Source: Pseudomonadota bacterium
Lineage (GTDB): Bacteria > Desulfobacterota > Desulfovibrionia > Desulfovibrionales > Desulfomicrobiaceae
Direction: 5' to 3'
Assembly: GCA_023393525.1 (NCBI GenBank)
Contig: JAEWKZ010000082.1
Span: 1-5,509, forward strand
Length of the DNA stretch: 5,509 nucleotides
Shown here in pieces: positions 1 to 5,095 of this stretch. How positions within the stretch are numbered: the stretch's first letter is position 1; each line of letters starts with the position of its first letter. The position numbers were made by a program, and so were the translations under genes. The notes under the pieces were generated by a model. It did no database searches, was not told the DNA's origin, and saw nothing but the letters and a program-made list of their open reading frames with translations.

Positions 1-114
1 CGCACGTTTATGCGTTGCTGCGTGTGTGTGTTAGCGCGTGCGTGTAAATGCACATGGGTTAACTTTCCACCGCCGTGCGTTTACGTGTAGGCCGAGTGCT
101 AACATGTAGCGCAC
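1..114. repeat. Iteron-like TTTA-centred repeats upstream of rep
   Basis: Three related words occur here: CGCACGTTTATGCG at 1-14, the reverse-oriented GCGTGTAAATGCAC at 40-53, and GTGCGTTTACGTG at 75-87. The third is followed by a looser relative starting at 96 (GTGC, then TGTAG at 105-109). The stretch is also rich in GT/CG alternation (20-45) and contains GTTAAC at 58-63. Such degenerate repeats close to a rep gene could be Rep or host-factor binding sites, but the match between copies is imperfect, the spacing is irregular, and one copy is inverted. No DnaA box was identified. Confidence 0.3.
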
Positions 115-122
115 TAAGCCCT

Positions 123-163
123 AAAAAAGCGAAAGCCCGAGAGGTGCGAACTCTCAGGCTTTC
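123..163 (-). terminator. Intrinsic terminator reading leftwards
   Basis: GAAAGCC-c-GAGAG at 131-143 pairs with CTCTC-a-GGCTTTC at 151-163 around a 7-nt loop, one internal mismatch. On the minus strand the stem is followed by GC and then a run of six Ts (complement of 123-128), the classic intrinsic terminator layout. On the plus strand the nearest T-run is at 176-182, about 12 nt past the stem, so plus-strand termination would be weaker. No minus-strand gene lies just to the right, which raises the question of which transcript it ends; see the candidate antisense RNA. Confidence 0.65.
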
Positions 164-203
164 ATGGGCGAAGTGTTTTTTTCACGAACCATCACCCCGG
201 TTG
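123..203 (-). ncRNA. Candidate antisense RNA against the rep leader
   Basis: A minus-strand promoter-like pair at 210-238 and the minus-strand terminator at 123-163 would together give an RNA of roughly 80 nt ending in a strong hairpin. It would be complementary to the region about 65 to 145 nt upstream of the rep start. Counter-transcribed RNAs of about this size control copy number in several plasmid families (ColE2, IncFII and IncB types). Promoter and terminator motifs are seen in the sequence; the RNA, its start near 203 and its role are inference. Confidence 0.35.
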
Positions 204-209
204 GCTCAC

Positions 210-238
210 ATCATATGCCATCGGGTGACTTGCAACAA
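210..238 (-). promoter_or_regulatory. Candidate minus-strand promoter in rep leader
   Basis: On the minus strand TTGTTG (complement of 233-238) is separated by 17 nt from TATGAT (complement of 210-215). The -10 matches the sigma70 consensus at five of six bases, while the -35 matches only at the TTG. The spacing is optimal and the terminator lies about 50-90 nt downstream. The -35 is weak, so the call is tentative. Confidence 0.35.
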
Positions 239-253
239 CTGCAAATGAAATAA
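215..253 (+). CDS. Possible 12-codon rep leader peptide
   Basis: An ATG at 215 opens a short frame, MPSGDLQQLQMK, ending with TAA at 251-253, which is 14 nt before the rep ATG. The frame runs through the left arm (217-226) and the loop of the inverted repeat that ends next to the rep start. A ribosome translating it would open that hairpin, so the arrangement resembles the leader-peptide coupling known for IncFII tap-repA and IncI/IncB repY-repZ. No convincing Shine-Dalgarno sequence precedes the ATG, and a frame this short can arise by chance. It is reported for its position, not for protein similarity. Confidence 0.25.
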   Translation: MPSGDLQQLQMK

Positions 254-262
254 CCCGATGGC
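217..262 (+). promoter_or_regulatory. Hairpin immediately upstream of rep start
   Basis: GCCATCGGGT at 217-226 and ACCCGATGGC at 253-262 are perfect 10-bp inverted repeats; TTGCA at 230-234 and TGCAA at 240-244 form a nested second stem. The outer stem ends 5 nt before the rep ATG at 268, so in the mRNA it would cover the ribosome entry region. No clear Shine-Dalgarno is visible there. A translational control hairpin is the simplest reading; a protein-binding dyad or cruciform is the alternative. Confidence 0.5.
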
Positions 263-267
263 CGCAC

Positions 268-1641
268 ATGTCAGCCCTTCCAAAATTTAAGCAGCACGCC
301 CAATACAGCCTGTTCCCCGAGGCCCAGCAGTACCACCACCTAGACAAGTGGGGCTATTTTTCGCTGCTGACTCGCAACAGCATGGGCAAAACCGCCCAAA
401 GCTCCCACCGCCTAGACACCATGCCCACCGTGCTTGGGCTGGTAGACCCCCACCAAGACACATGGCTGTCACAGGCCGAATTCATGCGCCCCAATCGCCG
501 CGTGGTGAACCTGTTGCGCGTGGGCCTGCTGTTTTGTGACATTGATTGCTACCCCAAGGACAAGCAAGACCCCGCTTTGACCCAATGGGCACAAGGAAAA
601 AGCCCTGAGGCCATGGCACAGGCGCTGCTGTACTTCTGCCAGCTCGAAGGCATCCCCGCCCCTTCCGTGGTCGTTTTCTCGGGCCGTGGGCTGCAAGTGA
701 AGTGGCTGCTAGAGGGCACCATCCCCCGCCAAGCGCTGCCCCGCTGGAATGCCTGCCAGCGCCACCTGGTGGACAAGCTGCGCCCCTATGGGGCCGACCC
801 CGCAGCCAAAGACGCAAGCCGCGTGCTGCGCCTGGTCGATACCGTCAACACCCGCAGCGGGGAAATCTGCCGCGTGGTGCACGTCACACCGGGCACCGAT
901 GGGCAGGCCATACGCTACAGCTTTGAAGAGTTGGCGGAATACCTGCTGCCCGTGGCCCGCTGGAAGCACGAAGCAAGGCTGGCAGAAGCCCAAGAGCGCC
1001 GCAAGCACTTCCAATTGCTCCAGGGCGGGAGGAAGCCGGGGGCAGGCTTGCGCCGCTTCTCAGACCAAACCTTGGCATGGCATCGCCTTGAGGACTTGCG
1101 CACTTTGGCCCAGTTGCGCGGGGGAGCTGGCGAAGGCGAACGCATGCAGCACCTGTTTTGGCAGCTCAATTTCATGCTGTTGTCTGGTGCCACCAACTCA
1201 GGGGACATGTGGCACGAGGCAGCAGAGCTAGCCCGCCAAATTGATTCAGGCTGGGGCTACCGTAGCCCCGAGCTGTCCACGCTCTACAGCAAGGCCAAAG
1301 CCTACGAAGCAGGCGAGAAAGTCACATTCAAAGGCCGTGAGCTGGCACCGCTCTACACGCCGCGCAATGACACGCTGATAAACCTGTTTGGCATCACTGA
1401 CGATGAACAAAAGAAGCTGCGCACCATCATCAGCACCAGCGAGGCCAAGGGACGCCACGCCAAGCGCACAGAAGCCAGCCGCAGGGCTGCTGGGGCCATA
1501 GATCGGGCAGCGTACCTAGGCCAAGCCCAAGACAAACGCACGCAAGCCCTAGAGCTGAGGGCGCAGGGCAAGAGCTGGGCAGAAGTGGCGCAGGAGGCGG
1601 GCTACAAGAACGCAGAAGCGGCCCGGAAGTCTTGCAAATAG
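268..1641 (+). CDS. Plasmid replication protein, AEP-primase-like
   Basis: This 457-residue protein resembles proteins annotated as replication proteins on broad-host-range proteobacterial plasmids. The core looks like an archaeo-eukaryotic primase/polymerase fold. An Asp-x-Asp metal motif (DID) lies at 91-93, a Ser-Gly-Arg-Gly motif at 138-141, and RVLRLVDTVNT at 185-195 resembles the conserved Arg...Thr-x-Asn strand of PrimPol/RepB'-type primases. A basic, alanine-rich C-terminus carries a helix-turn-helix-like segment around 427-457 (KSWAEVAQEAGYKN), possibly for origin binding. No Walker A helicase motif is evident, so host helicase is probably used. The ATG at 268 is the first start after an in-frame TGA at 226-228 and has no obvious Shine-Dalgarno; the hairpin before it suggests translational control. 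The TAG stop is the beginning of a 69-bp repeat. Initiator function is inferred from family resemblance and from the absence of another Rep in the window. Confidence 0.9.
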   Translation: MSALPKFKQHAQYSLFPEAQQYHHLDKWGYFSLLTRNSMGKTAQSSHRLDTMPTVLGLVDPHQDTWLSQAEFMRPNRRVVNLLRVGLLFCDIDCYPKDKQDPALTQWAQGKSPEAMAQALLYFCQLEGIPAPSVVVFSGRGLQVKWLLEGTIPRQALPRWNACQRHLVDKLRPYGADPAAKDASRVLRLVDTVNTRSGEICRVVHVTPGTDGQAIRYSFEELAEYLLPVARWKHEARLAEAQERRKHFQLLQGGRKPGAGLRRFSDQTLAWHRLEDLRTLAQLRGGAGEGERMQHLFWQLNFMLLSGATNSGDMWHEAAELARQIDSGWGYRSPELSTLYSKAKAYEAGEKVTFKGRELAPLYTPRNDTLINLFGITDDEQKKLRTIISTSEAKGRHAKRTEASRRAAGAIDRAAYLGQAQDKRTQALELRAQGKSWAEVAQEAGYKNAEAARKSCK

Positions 1642-1703
1642 GTAGACCGGAGAAGTCCGTGCGTACTACTAATGGCGAAGCCTCCCGCCGCCCGTAGGGC
1701 AGG
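1635..1703. repeat. 69-bp direct repeat, copy 1 (overlaps rep stop)
   Basis: This 69-bp stretch is identical to 1753-1821, with a repeat period of 118 bp. It begins at the last base of the penultimate sense codon of rep and therefore contains the rep AAA-TAG end. Inside it are short stem-loops: CGGA-GAAG-TCCG (from 1648), GGC-GAA-GCC, and GCCC-GTA-GGGC near the right end. The sequences just after both copies are loosely related (TAT-rich, then ATTGCA), so the original duplication may have been longer and then diverged. Confidence 0.9.
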
Positions 1704-1752
1704 GTATGTTTGATTGCATGGGATGTGAGGTTTTGACAGGTTGCTAACCCCT

Positions 1753-1821
1753 CAAATAGGTAGACCGGAGAAGTCCGTGCGTACTACTAATGGCGAAGCC
1801 TCCCGCCGCCCGTAGGGCAGG
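1753..1821. repeat. 69-bp direct repeat, copy 2
   Basis: This is a perfect copy of 1635-1703 in the same orientation, separated from it by 49 bp. It carries the same three short GC-rich hairpins and the leading AAATAG, here outside any gene. Perfect identity over 69 bp in noncoding DNA implies either recent duplication or selection. Possible roles are part of the replication origin, a recombination site, or a structured 3' end of the rep mRNA. I do not recognise the element. Confidence 0.9.
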
Positions 1822-1835
1822 TATTTGGTATTGCA

Positions 1836-1890
1836 CTGGAACGGATGTTGAACGACCGTTGAACGCCTGTTACGCACCTGTCACAGTGAC
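1836..1890. repeat. Degenerate 11-bp phased repeats, iteron-like
   Basis: Reading in steps of 11 from 1836, related units appear: GTTGAACGACC at 1847-1857 and GTTGAACGCCT at 1858-1868 share their first eight bases. The unit before (1836-1846) shares the GAACG core, and the next (1869-1879) keeps GTT at the start and ACCT at the end. A period of 11 bp is close to one helical turn, so bound proteins would line up on one face. Iteron arrays at plasmid origins have this form, but only two copies are close matches. Confidence 0.35.
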
Positions 1891-1894
1891 AGGT
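1876..1894. promoter_or_regulatory. 19-bp perfect dyad between rep and mob
   Basis: ACCTGTCAC at 1876-1884 and GTGACAGGT at 1886-1894 are perfect 9-bp inverted repeats around a single A. The site lies between the convergent rep and relaxase genes. It lacks a T-run on either side, so it is not a standard intrinsic terminator, and such a compact dyad fits a dimeric DNA-binding protein. It partly overlaps the 11-bp repeat array. Function is unknown. Confidence 0.5.
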
Positions 1895-1932
1895 CTACGC
1901 CCTGACTTCATGTAATGCAGATTCATAGAACC

Positions 1933-2877
1933 TCATGGCCGTGGAGCTGGTGAAGAGGGCCAGTAGTGGCGCAGATTGCCGAGTACAGCGCTGGCGTTTT
2001 CCGTTATTTCGATTTGAAGGGCGAGTGCCTGTAGTGCTGGGTGTTGCGCCTCATGCAGCAGCTTGAGTGCTTGGTAATCCTTTTGCTGCGCCTGCCCTGT
2101 TCCCTTGAGAAAGCCACGCAGGGATGCATAAAGCGCCTTGGCATTGGCTTGCCCTTCCTGTTCGCTAGCTTTGGCCTCCAAGCTTGCCGCCTTGGCTTTC
2201 CATGCCTTGGCCTCCAGCTCCAGAAGGTCTGACTTTTCACGCTCCACCTTGATTGCCTCTTGCATGGCCCTGTATTGCTGGTGGGGGATGTGCTTGGGAG
2301 GCTTCGCCCCTGTTGCCTTGCGCTCTGCTGCTGTGCTACCGCGTGCCATCCCTAGAGCCTGCGCTGTGAGCGTCTGGACTTTAGCCAGGTCGGAGCGCTT
2401 GGGCTTCCACAGCCGCCCATTGCTCAAAGTGCGATCAATCAAGGCATGGGCGTGTGGGTTGTATCTGGGCTGGTCATGCTCTAGATGGCCCTCATCCAAG
2501 TGCACCGCAATGTGCACGACCGTGGCACCTGTGGCCGCCTCAAATACTTGCTTCCACGCTTGCAGCCGTTGCGAAACGTCCTCCAAGTACGCTTCCACCT
2601 TGCGTGGCTTGAGGTTTGGCAGCACAAGCACACCCTCAACGAATGCAGGTGCGTCGGCTGCCTTGGCTTGGGGTGTGCGCTCTGCCATGCGCTTTGCGTG
2701 CAGGCCCACCAACTGGGCCTCAGTGCCCGCACGATAGACCACACGGTTTGGCAGCCGATGCGCTGGGGGCAATAGATAGCTGGGGGTGCTGAGCGCCGAC
2801 CGCTCAGCGTGGGCCACGGCAAAACGCACGTTGCGTGCTGGCTCTATCGAGATGCCGGATGTGCGCTGTTTTGCCAT
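1933..2877 (-). CDS. MobV/Pre-like plasmid mobilisation relaxase
   Basis: The predicted 314-aa protein should nick oriT and pilot the transferred strand. Its central part resembles the Mob_Pre (MobV) family: a beta-strand ending in HLDE (126-129), then NPHAH with the second and third histidines at 142 and 144, giving a three-histidine metal site plus the family's Asp-Glu. The ten residues between HLDE and PHAH are an insertion compared with the usual HxDExxPHxH. Residues about 201-252 form an Ala/Lys/Glu-rich coiled coil, typical of MobV C-termini. I chose the ATG at 2877 because AAGGGG precedes it by a few bases; the upstream GTG at 2916 would add 13 residues spanning the perfect dyad at 2891-2904. 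The gene lies downstream of kfrA on the same strand, with a repeat-rich gap that probably holds oriT. No type IV secretion genes are present, so transfer would need a helper. Confidence 0.85.
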   Translation of the reverse strand: MAKQRTSGISIEPARNVRFAVAHAERSALSTPSYLLPPAHRLPNRVVYRAGTEAQLVGLHAKRMAERTPQAKAADAPAFVEGVLVLPNLKPRKVEAYLEDVSQRLQAWKQVFEAATGATVVHIAVHLDEGHLEHDQPRYNPHAHALIDRTLSNGRLWKPKRSDLAKVQTLTAQALGMARGSTAAERKATGAKPPKHIPHQQYRAMQEAIKVEREKSDLLELEAKAWKAKAASLEAKASEQEGQANAKALYASLRGFLKGTGQAQQKDYQALKLLHEAQHPALQALALQIEITENASAVLGNLRHYWPSSPAPRP

Positions 2878-2890
2878 GCTGCCCCCCCTT

Positions 2891-3044
2891 GTCGGCTTGC
2901 CGACCACAATGACCACGCCCCTTTTTTGGGGGTCTGTGATCTATTGTGCCCAATAGACCAGGCACGCGGGGGCCGCTGCTGGTCTTTGGGCCGCCCTAAT
3001 TTCGACAAGTCGAAGGGCGGGAGGGGCAAGGCTGCTGGCCTTGC
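2891..3044. other. Candidate oriT: cluster of inverted repeats
   Basis: Five clear inverted repeats lie in about 155 bp upstream of the relaxase. They are GTCGGC-TT-GCCGAC at 2891-2904; TCTATTG/CAATAGA at 2940-2957; AGACCAG (2955-2961) with CTGGTCT (2979-2985); a compound stem CCGCCC (2991-2996) plus TTCGAC-AA-GTCGAA (3001-3014) plus GGGCGG (3015-3020); and GCAAGGC-TGCTG-GCCTTGC at 3026-3044. A CCCC-T6-GGGG stem lies at 2918-2931. MobV origins of transfer are small inverted-repeat regions next to the mob gene. The nick site cannot be placed from sequence alone. Some stems may instead end the kfrA transcript (stop at 3049) or act as operators for mob. Confidence 0.5.
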
Positions 3045-3048
3045 GCTT

Positions 3049-4040
3049 TTATGTGGCGCTGCCTGCGCCCTGCGCTTGCTCTGCCACGGCTTTTGCCCAC
3101 TGCGCACGGGCCAAGGCCATTTCATTGCGTGCGTTTGCCGCTTCCGCCTGTGCGACCGACAGCGCTGCGTTGGCTTCACGTAGCGCCGCTGCATGCGCTT
3201 CCTGCACCTTGGCCAAGGCGTTTGCCGCTTCCTTGTTTGCCTCCTTGATGGCCTCTGCATGGCCTGCATGGGCATTTGCCAAGGCTGTTGCCGCCGCGTC
3301 CTTGGCTGCCTCCGCCTTGATGGCGCGTTGCTCTGCCGCTGTGGCGCTGGCCGTGGCTGCCTCCAGTTTGGCCCGGAGCACCGCCGCTTCCTGCTGAGCT
3401 GTGGCGCTGCCCGCCTGTGCTTGCTCCAAGAGGGAATGCAGGCGGGCCAGCTCTGCCTTTTGAGCCGCTTCGGCTTGTTCGTGGTGCTCTGTGCGTAGTT
3501 GCTGCTTTGCCAACTCTACGCGGGCCAGCTCTGCTGCCTGCTGTTCGCGTGCAGTCTCAGCCTTGGCCGCTTCCAATGCCTTTTCCAGCTCAGCCACGCG
3601 ACCGGCAAGCCCTGCCTTTTCTTTGGTCAGCGTTGCCACGGATTCGGCAAGATTTTCCACTTCCTTATCCAGTCGTTCCACGCGCTCCGCCAAGTCTGCC
3701 GCCGCTTCCTCCGCGTGCACCAACTCTTCCTCAATTTCTGCACGGGCAGCGGATGCACTCTGGGACAACTCAGCAGCAAGCGCCGCCGTGAGAGCAGCAG
3801 GCAAGGAAGGCGCAGGGGCCACAGCCACAGGACGTGCAGCCCGCCACGTTCTCAGGTGCTTGTGAATCGTGCCCTCACTGCCCGTGCCCAGCTCCGCACG
3901 CACCGCCCGAATGCTGGGGTTCGAACCATTGCCCGAATGCTGGGGTTCGAACCATTGCCCGCCAACTTATCCGCCGCCGCTGCCACTTGGGCATAGGTCA
4001 CGCCGCGTGTTGGTGTAGTGGGGTTGTCTGTATTGCTCAT
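3049..4040 (-). pseudogene. kfrA: KfrA-like DNA-binding protein, frameshifted
   Basis: The ATG at 4040 has a strong Shine-Dalgarno (AGGAGG, 8 nt upstream) and starts a KfrA-type N-terminal domain (GVTYAQVAAAADKLAGNG, then NPSIRA). Two copies of a 26-bp unit follow. Because 26 is not a multiple of three, this frame runs into a stop at 3852-3854, giving only 62 residues. The rest of the domain (VRAELGTGSEGTIHKHL) and a long Ala/Glu/Lys-rich coiled coil continue in another frame from 3903 to the TAA at 3049-3051. Removing one unit restores a continuous 321-codon frame. KfrA proteins bind their own promoter and form filament-like coiled coils that aid plasmid stability. As written the product is probably inactive; the 284-aa downstream part has only an in-frame GTG at 3903, the codon for a residue inside the domain, and no evident ribosome site. 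A sequencing or assembly error is possible. Confidence 0.85.
3905..3961. repeat. 26-bp tandem duplication inside kfrA
   Basis: Copy 1 spans 3905-3930 and copy 2 spans 3931-3956; they are identical, and five more bases (3957-3961) repeat the start of the unit. Each copy contains the palindrome GGTTCGAACC. The five-base partial copy is a plausible slippage or misalignment point. One copy less gives an uninterrupted KfrA domain, so the duplication is the derived state. Confidence 0.95.
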
Positions 4041-4043
4041 GTG

Positions 4044-4123
4044 TAGTGCCTCCTATGTAGTGCTTTCCATAGTGTATTGCCGTAGTGCGTAGTAATACAC
4101 CAATACGGAGCACTACGCACTAC
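4044..4123. promoter_or_regulatory. Probable KfrA operator/promoter region
   Basis: TAGTGC or TAGTG occurs in one orientation at 4044, 4058, 4070 and 4083 (steps of 14, 12 and 13 bp) and inverted as GCACTA at 4110 and 4117. The right part forms a perfect 12-bp inverted repeat, GTAGTGCGTAGT at 4082-4093 and ACTACGCACTAC at 4112-4123, with an 18-bp spacer. A second pair, GTGTATT (4072-4078) and AATACAC (4094-4100), is interleaved. The array lies directly upstream of the kfrA start and spans its ribosome binding site. KfrA proteins are known to autoregulate by binding repeats at their promoter. The rest of the gap to 4251 shows no feature I can name. Confidence 0.65.
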
Positions 4124-4251
4124 ACATAAGGATGGGCGGTTGTTATTTCGCCTCACCTCTTTGAATCCACTTGGCGTTATTCGAGGCTTGGACAAGCACC
4201 CCCGAAAAAATAAAGCTGTGGCGCAGCCTGCCTGCCACCCTCCGCAGCCCT

Positions 4252-4369
4252 CTGGTTTCGCTGGTTTCTTTTGGGTATACCTTCACGGCCATGCATGAAA
4301 CTGGTTTCATTTAGAGAGTTTGACAATTTAAACGAAACCGCCATAATTGAAACCAGTTAAACGAAACCG
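4252..4369. other. Probable resolvase res site
   Basis: CTGGTTTC occurs at 4252, 4261 and 4301, and its complement GAAACCAG at 4349. ATGAAAC-TG-GTTTCAT at 4295-4310 is a perfect 7-bp-arm dyad. A 13-bp word, TTAAACGAAACCG, is repeated exactly at 4328-4340 and 4357-4369. The cluster covers about 120 bp right upstream of the resolvase gene, the usual size and place of a three-subsite res. The dimer sites cannot be assigned one by one with confidence. The same repeats overlap the gene's promoter, implying autorepression. Confidence 0.6.
4320..4347 (+). promoter_or_regulatory. Sigma70 promoter of the resolvase gene
   Basis: TTGACA at 4320-4325 is a perfect -35 box. CATAAT at 4342-4347 matches the -10 consensus at five of six bases, with a 16-nt spacer. 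Transcription would start near 4354, leaving a leader of under 30 nt. The flanking 13-bp direct repeats (4328-4340, 4357-4369) fall in the spacer and just past the start, where bound resolvase would block transcription. Confidence 0.7.
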
Positions 4370-4380
4370 AAAGCCGCCAA

Positions 4381-5007
4381 ATGTCTTTCCTCCGCGCCTA
4401 CCTCCGAGCCTCCACCACCGACCAAGACGCCAGCCGCGCCCGAGCAGACCTCGAACGCTTCGCATCTGAGCGTGGATTAAAGGTTGCTGCCTGGTATCAA
4501 GAGAACGAATCCGGGGCCACGCTGGAGCGCCCCGAGCTGTTCCGCCTGATTTCCGATGCCTCAGAAGGGGACGTGCTCTTGGTGGAGCAGGTGGACCGAC
4601 TTTCACGCTTGAGCACCAAGGACTGGGAGCAGCTCAAGGCCAAGCTATCGGCCAAGCGCGTGCGGGTCGTGGCGCTGGACTTGCCCACCTCTTGGATGGG
4701 CGCAGGTGCTGGCATGGACGAAACCACCCAAGCCCTGTTGGACGCGGTAAACCGCATGCTGTTGGACATGCTGGCAGCCGTGGCCCGCAAGGACTACCAA
4801 GACCGCCGCCGCCGCCAAGCACAGGGCATTGCCAAGGCAAAGGAGCAAGGCAAGTTCAAAGGCCGCCAAGCTGACCAAGAACGACATGCCCTGATTGCCT
4901 CCCTGCTAGACCGCGGCATGTCCTGGTCGGAAGTCTCCAAGGCCACCGGCGCTGCCCGCTCCACCATCAAAAGAGTGCAGGACGCACGCAAGGCCACTGC
5001 CCTATAG
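4381..5007 (+). CDS. Serine resolvase, plasmid multimer resolution
   Basis: The 208-aa protein is a small serine recombinase of resolvase/invertase type. The N-terminal catalytic domain (about 1-140) has the nucleophile Ser11 in YLRASTTDQD, with Arg9 beside it. Arg50 follows ESGATLE, and VDRLSR (71-76) supplies the Asp72-Arg73...Arg76 set. These match the gamma-delta resolvase active-site residues. A long dimer helix (about 112-140) leads through a basic linker to a C-terminal helix-turn-helix (about 168-203, MSWSEVSKATGAARSTIKRV). The length is close to that of Tn3-family and RK2 ParA-like resolvases. It would turn plasmid dimers into monomers at the adjacent res. The ATG at 4381 gives the expected start, although the Shine-Dalgarno is poor. 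No transposase or terminal inverted repeats are visible, so it looks like a plasmid backbone gene and not part of a transposon. Confidence 0.92.
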   Translation: MSFLRAYLRASTTDQDASRARADLERFASERGLKVAAWYQENESGATLERPELFRLISDASEGDVLLVEQVDRLSRLSTKDWEQLKAKLSAKRVRVVALDLPTSWMGAGAGMDETTQALLDAVNRMLLDMLAAVARKDYQDRRRRQAQGIAKAKEQGKFKGRQADQERHALIASLLDRGMSWSEVSKATGAARSTIKRVQDARKATAL

Positions 5008-5020
5008 CTACCGAAAATGG

Positions 5021-5056
5021 AAAAAAGCACCCATGTTTATGCGTGGGTGCTTTTTT
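5021..5056. terminator. Bidirectional intrinsic terminator
   Basis: AAAAAAGCACCCA at 5021-5033 and TGGGTGCTTTTTT at 5044-5056 are perfect 13-bp inverted repeats around a 10-nt loop. The A-run and T-run make it work on both strands. It sits 14 nt past the resolvase stop and 40 nt past the end of the leftward 88-aa gene, so it serves both convergent units. Confidence 0.92.
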
Positions 5057-5095
5057 GTTTAGTGGTTTTTATGTGATTGCACTCTTGTGCATTTG

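Noticed and set aside
749..1231. 160-codon frame inside rep
   Set aside because: It is an out-of-phase reading of rep codons, with implausible Trp/Cys/Pro content.
1635..1821. CRISPR array
   Set aside because: There are only two repeat copies, the repeat is 69 bp, and the single spacer-like gap contains sequence related to the other flank.
2297..2308. GGAGGCTTCGCC in mob, also present inverted in the 69-bp repeats
   Set aside because: It is only 12 GC-rich bases and is explained by codons of the relaxase; no further similarity extends to either side.
2138..2737. Plus-strand 199-codon frame opposite the relaxase
   Set aside because: The relaxase frame shows conserved catalytic motifs; the opposing frame is Cys/Ser-rich and resembles no protein.
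2877..2916. GTG at 2916 as the relaxase start
   Set aside because: The 13 added residues are encoded by DNA containing a perfect dyad, and the ATG at 2877 has a good AAGGGG ribosome site.
3911..3956. GGTTCGAACC words resembling a tRNA T-arm
   Set aside because: Only the T-loop-like palindrome is present; there is no acceptor, anticodon or D arm, and the words lie inside kfrA codons.
3041..3996. Long plus-strand open frames opposite kfrA
   Set aside because: They are complements of the GC-rich, alanine-rich coiled-coil codons. They have low-complexity Cys/Ser/Ala/Arg composition and no ribosome sites.
4381..5007. Transposon carrying the resolvase
   Set aside because: No transposase, terminal inverted repeats or target-site duplication could be seen around it.
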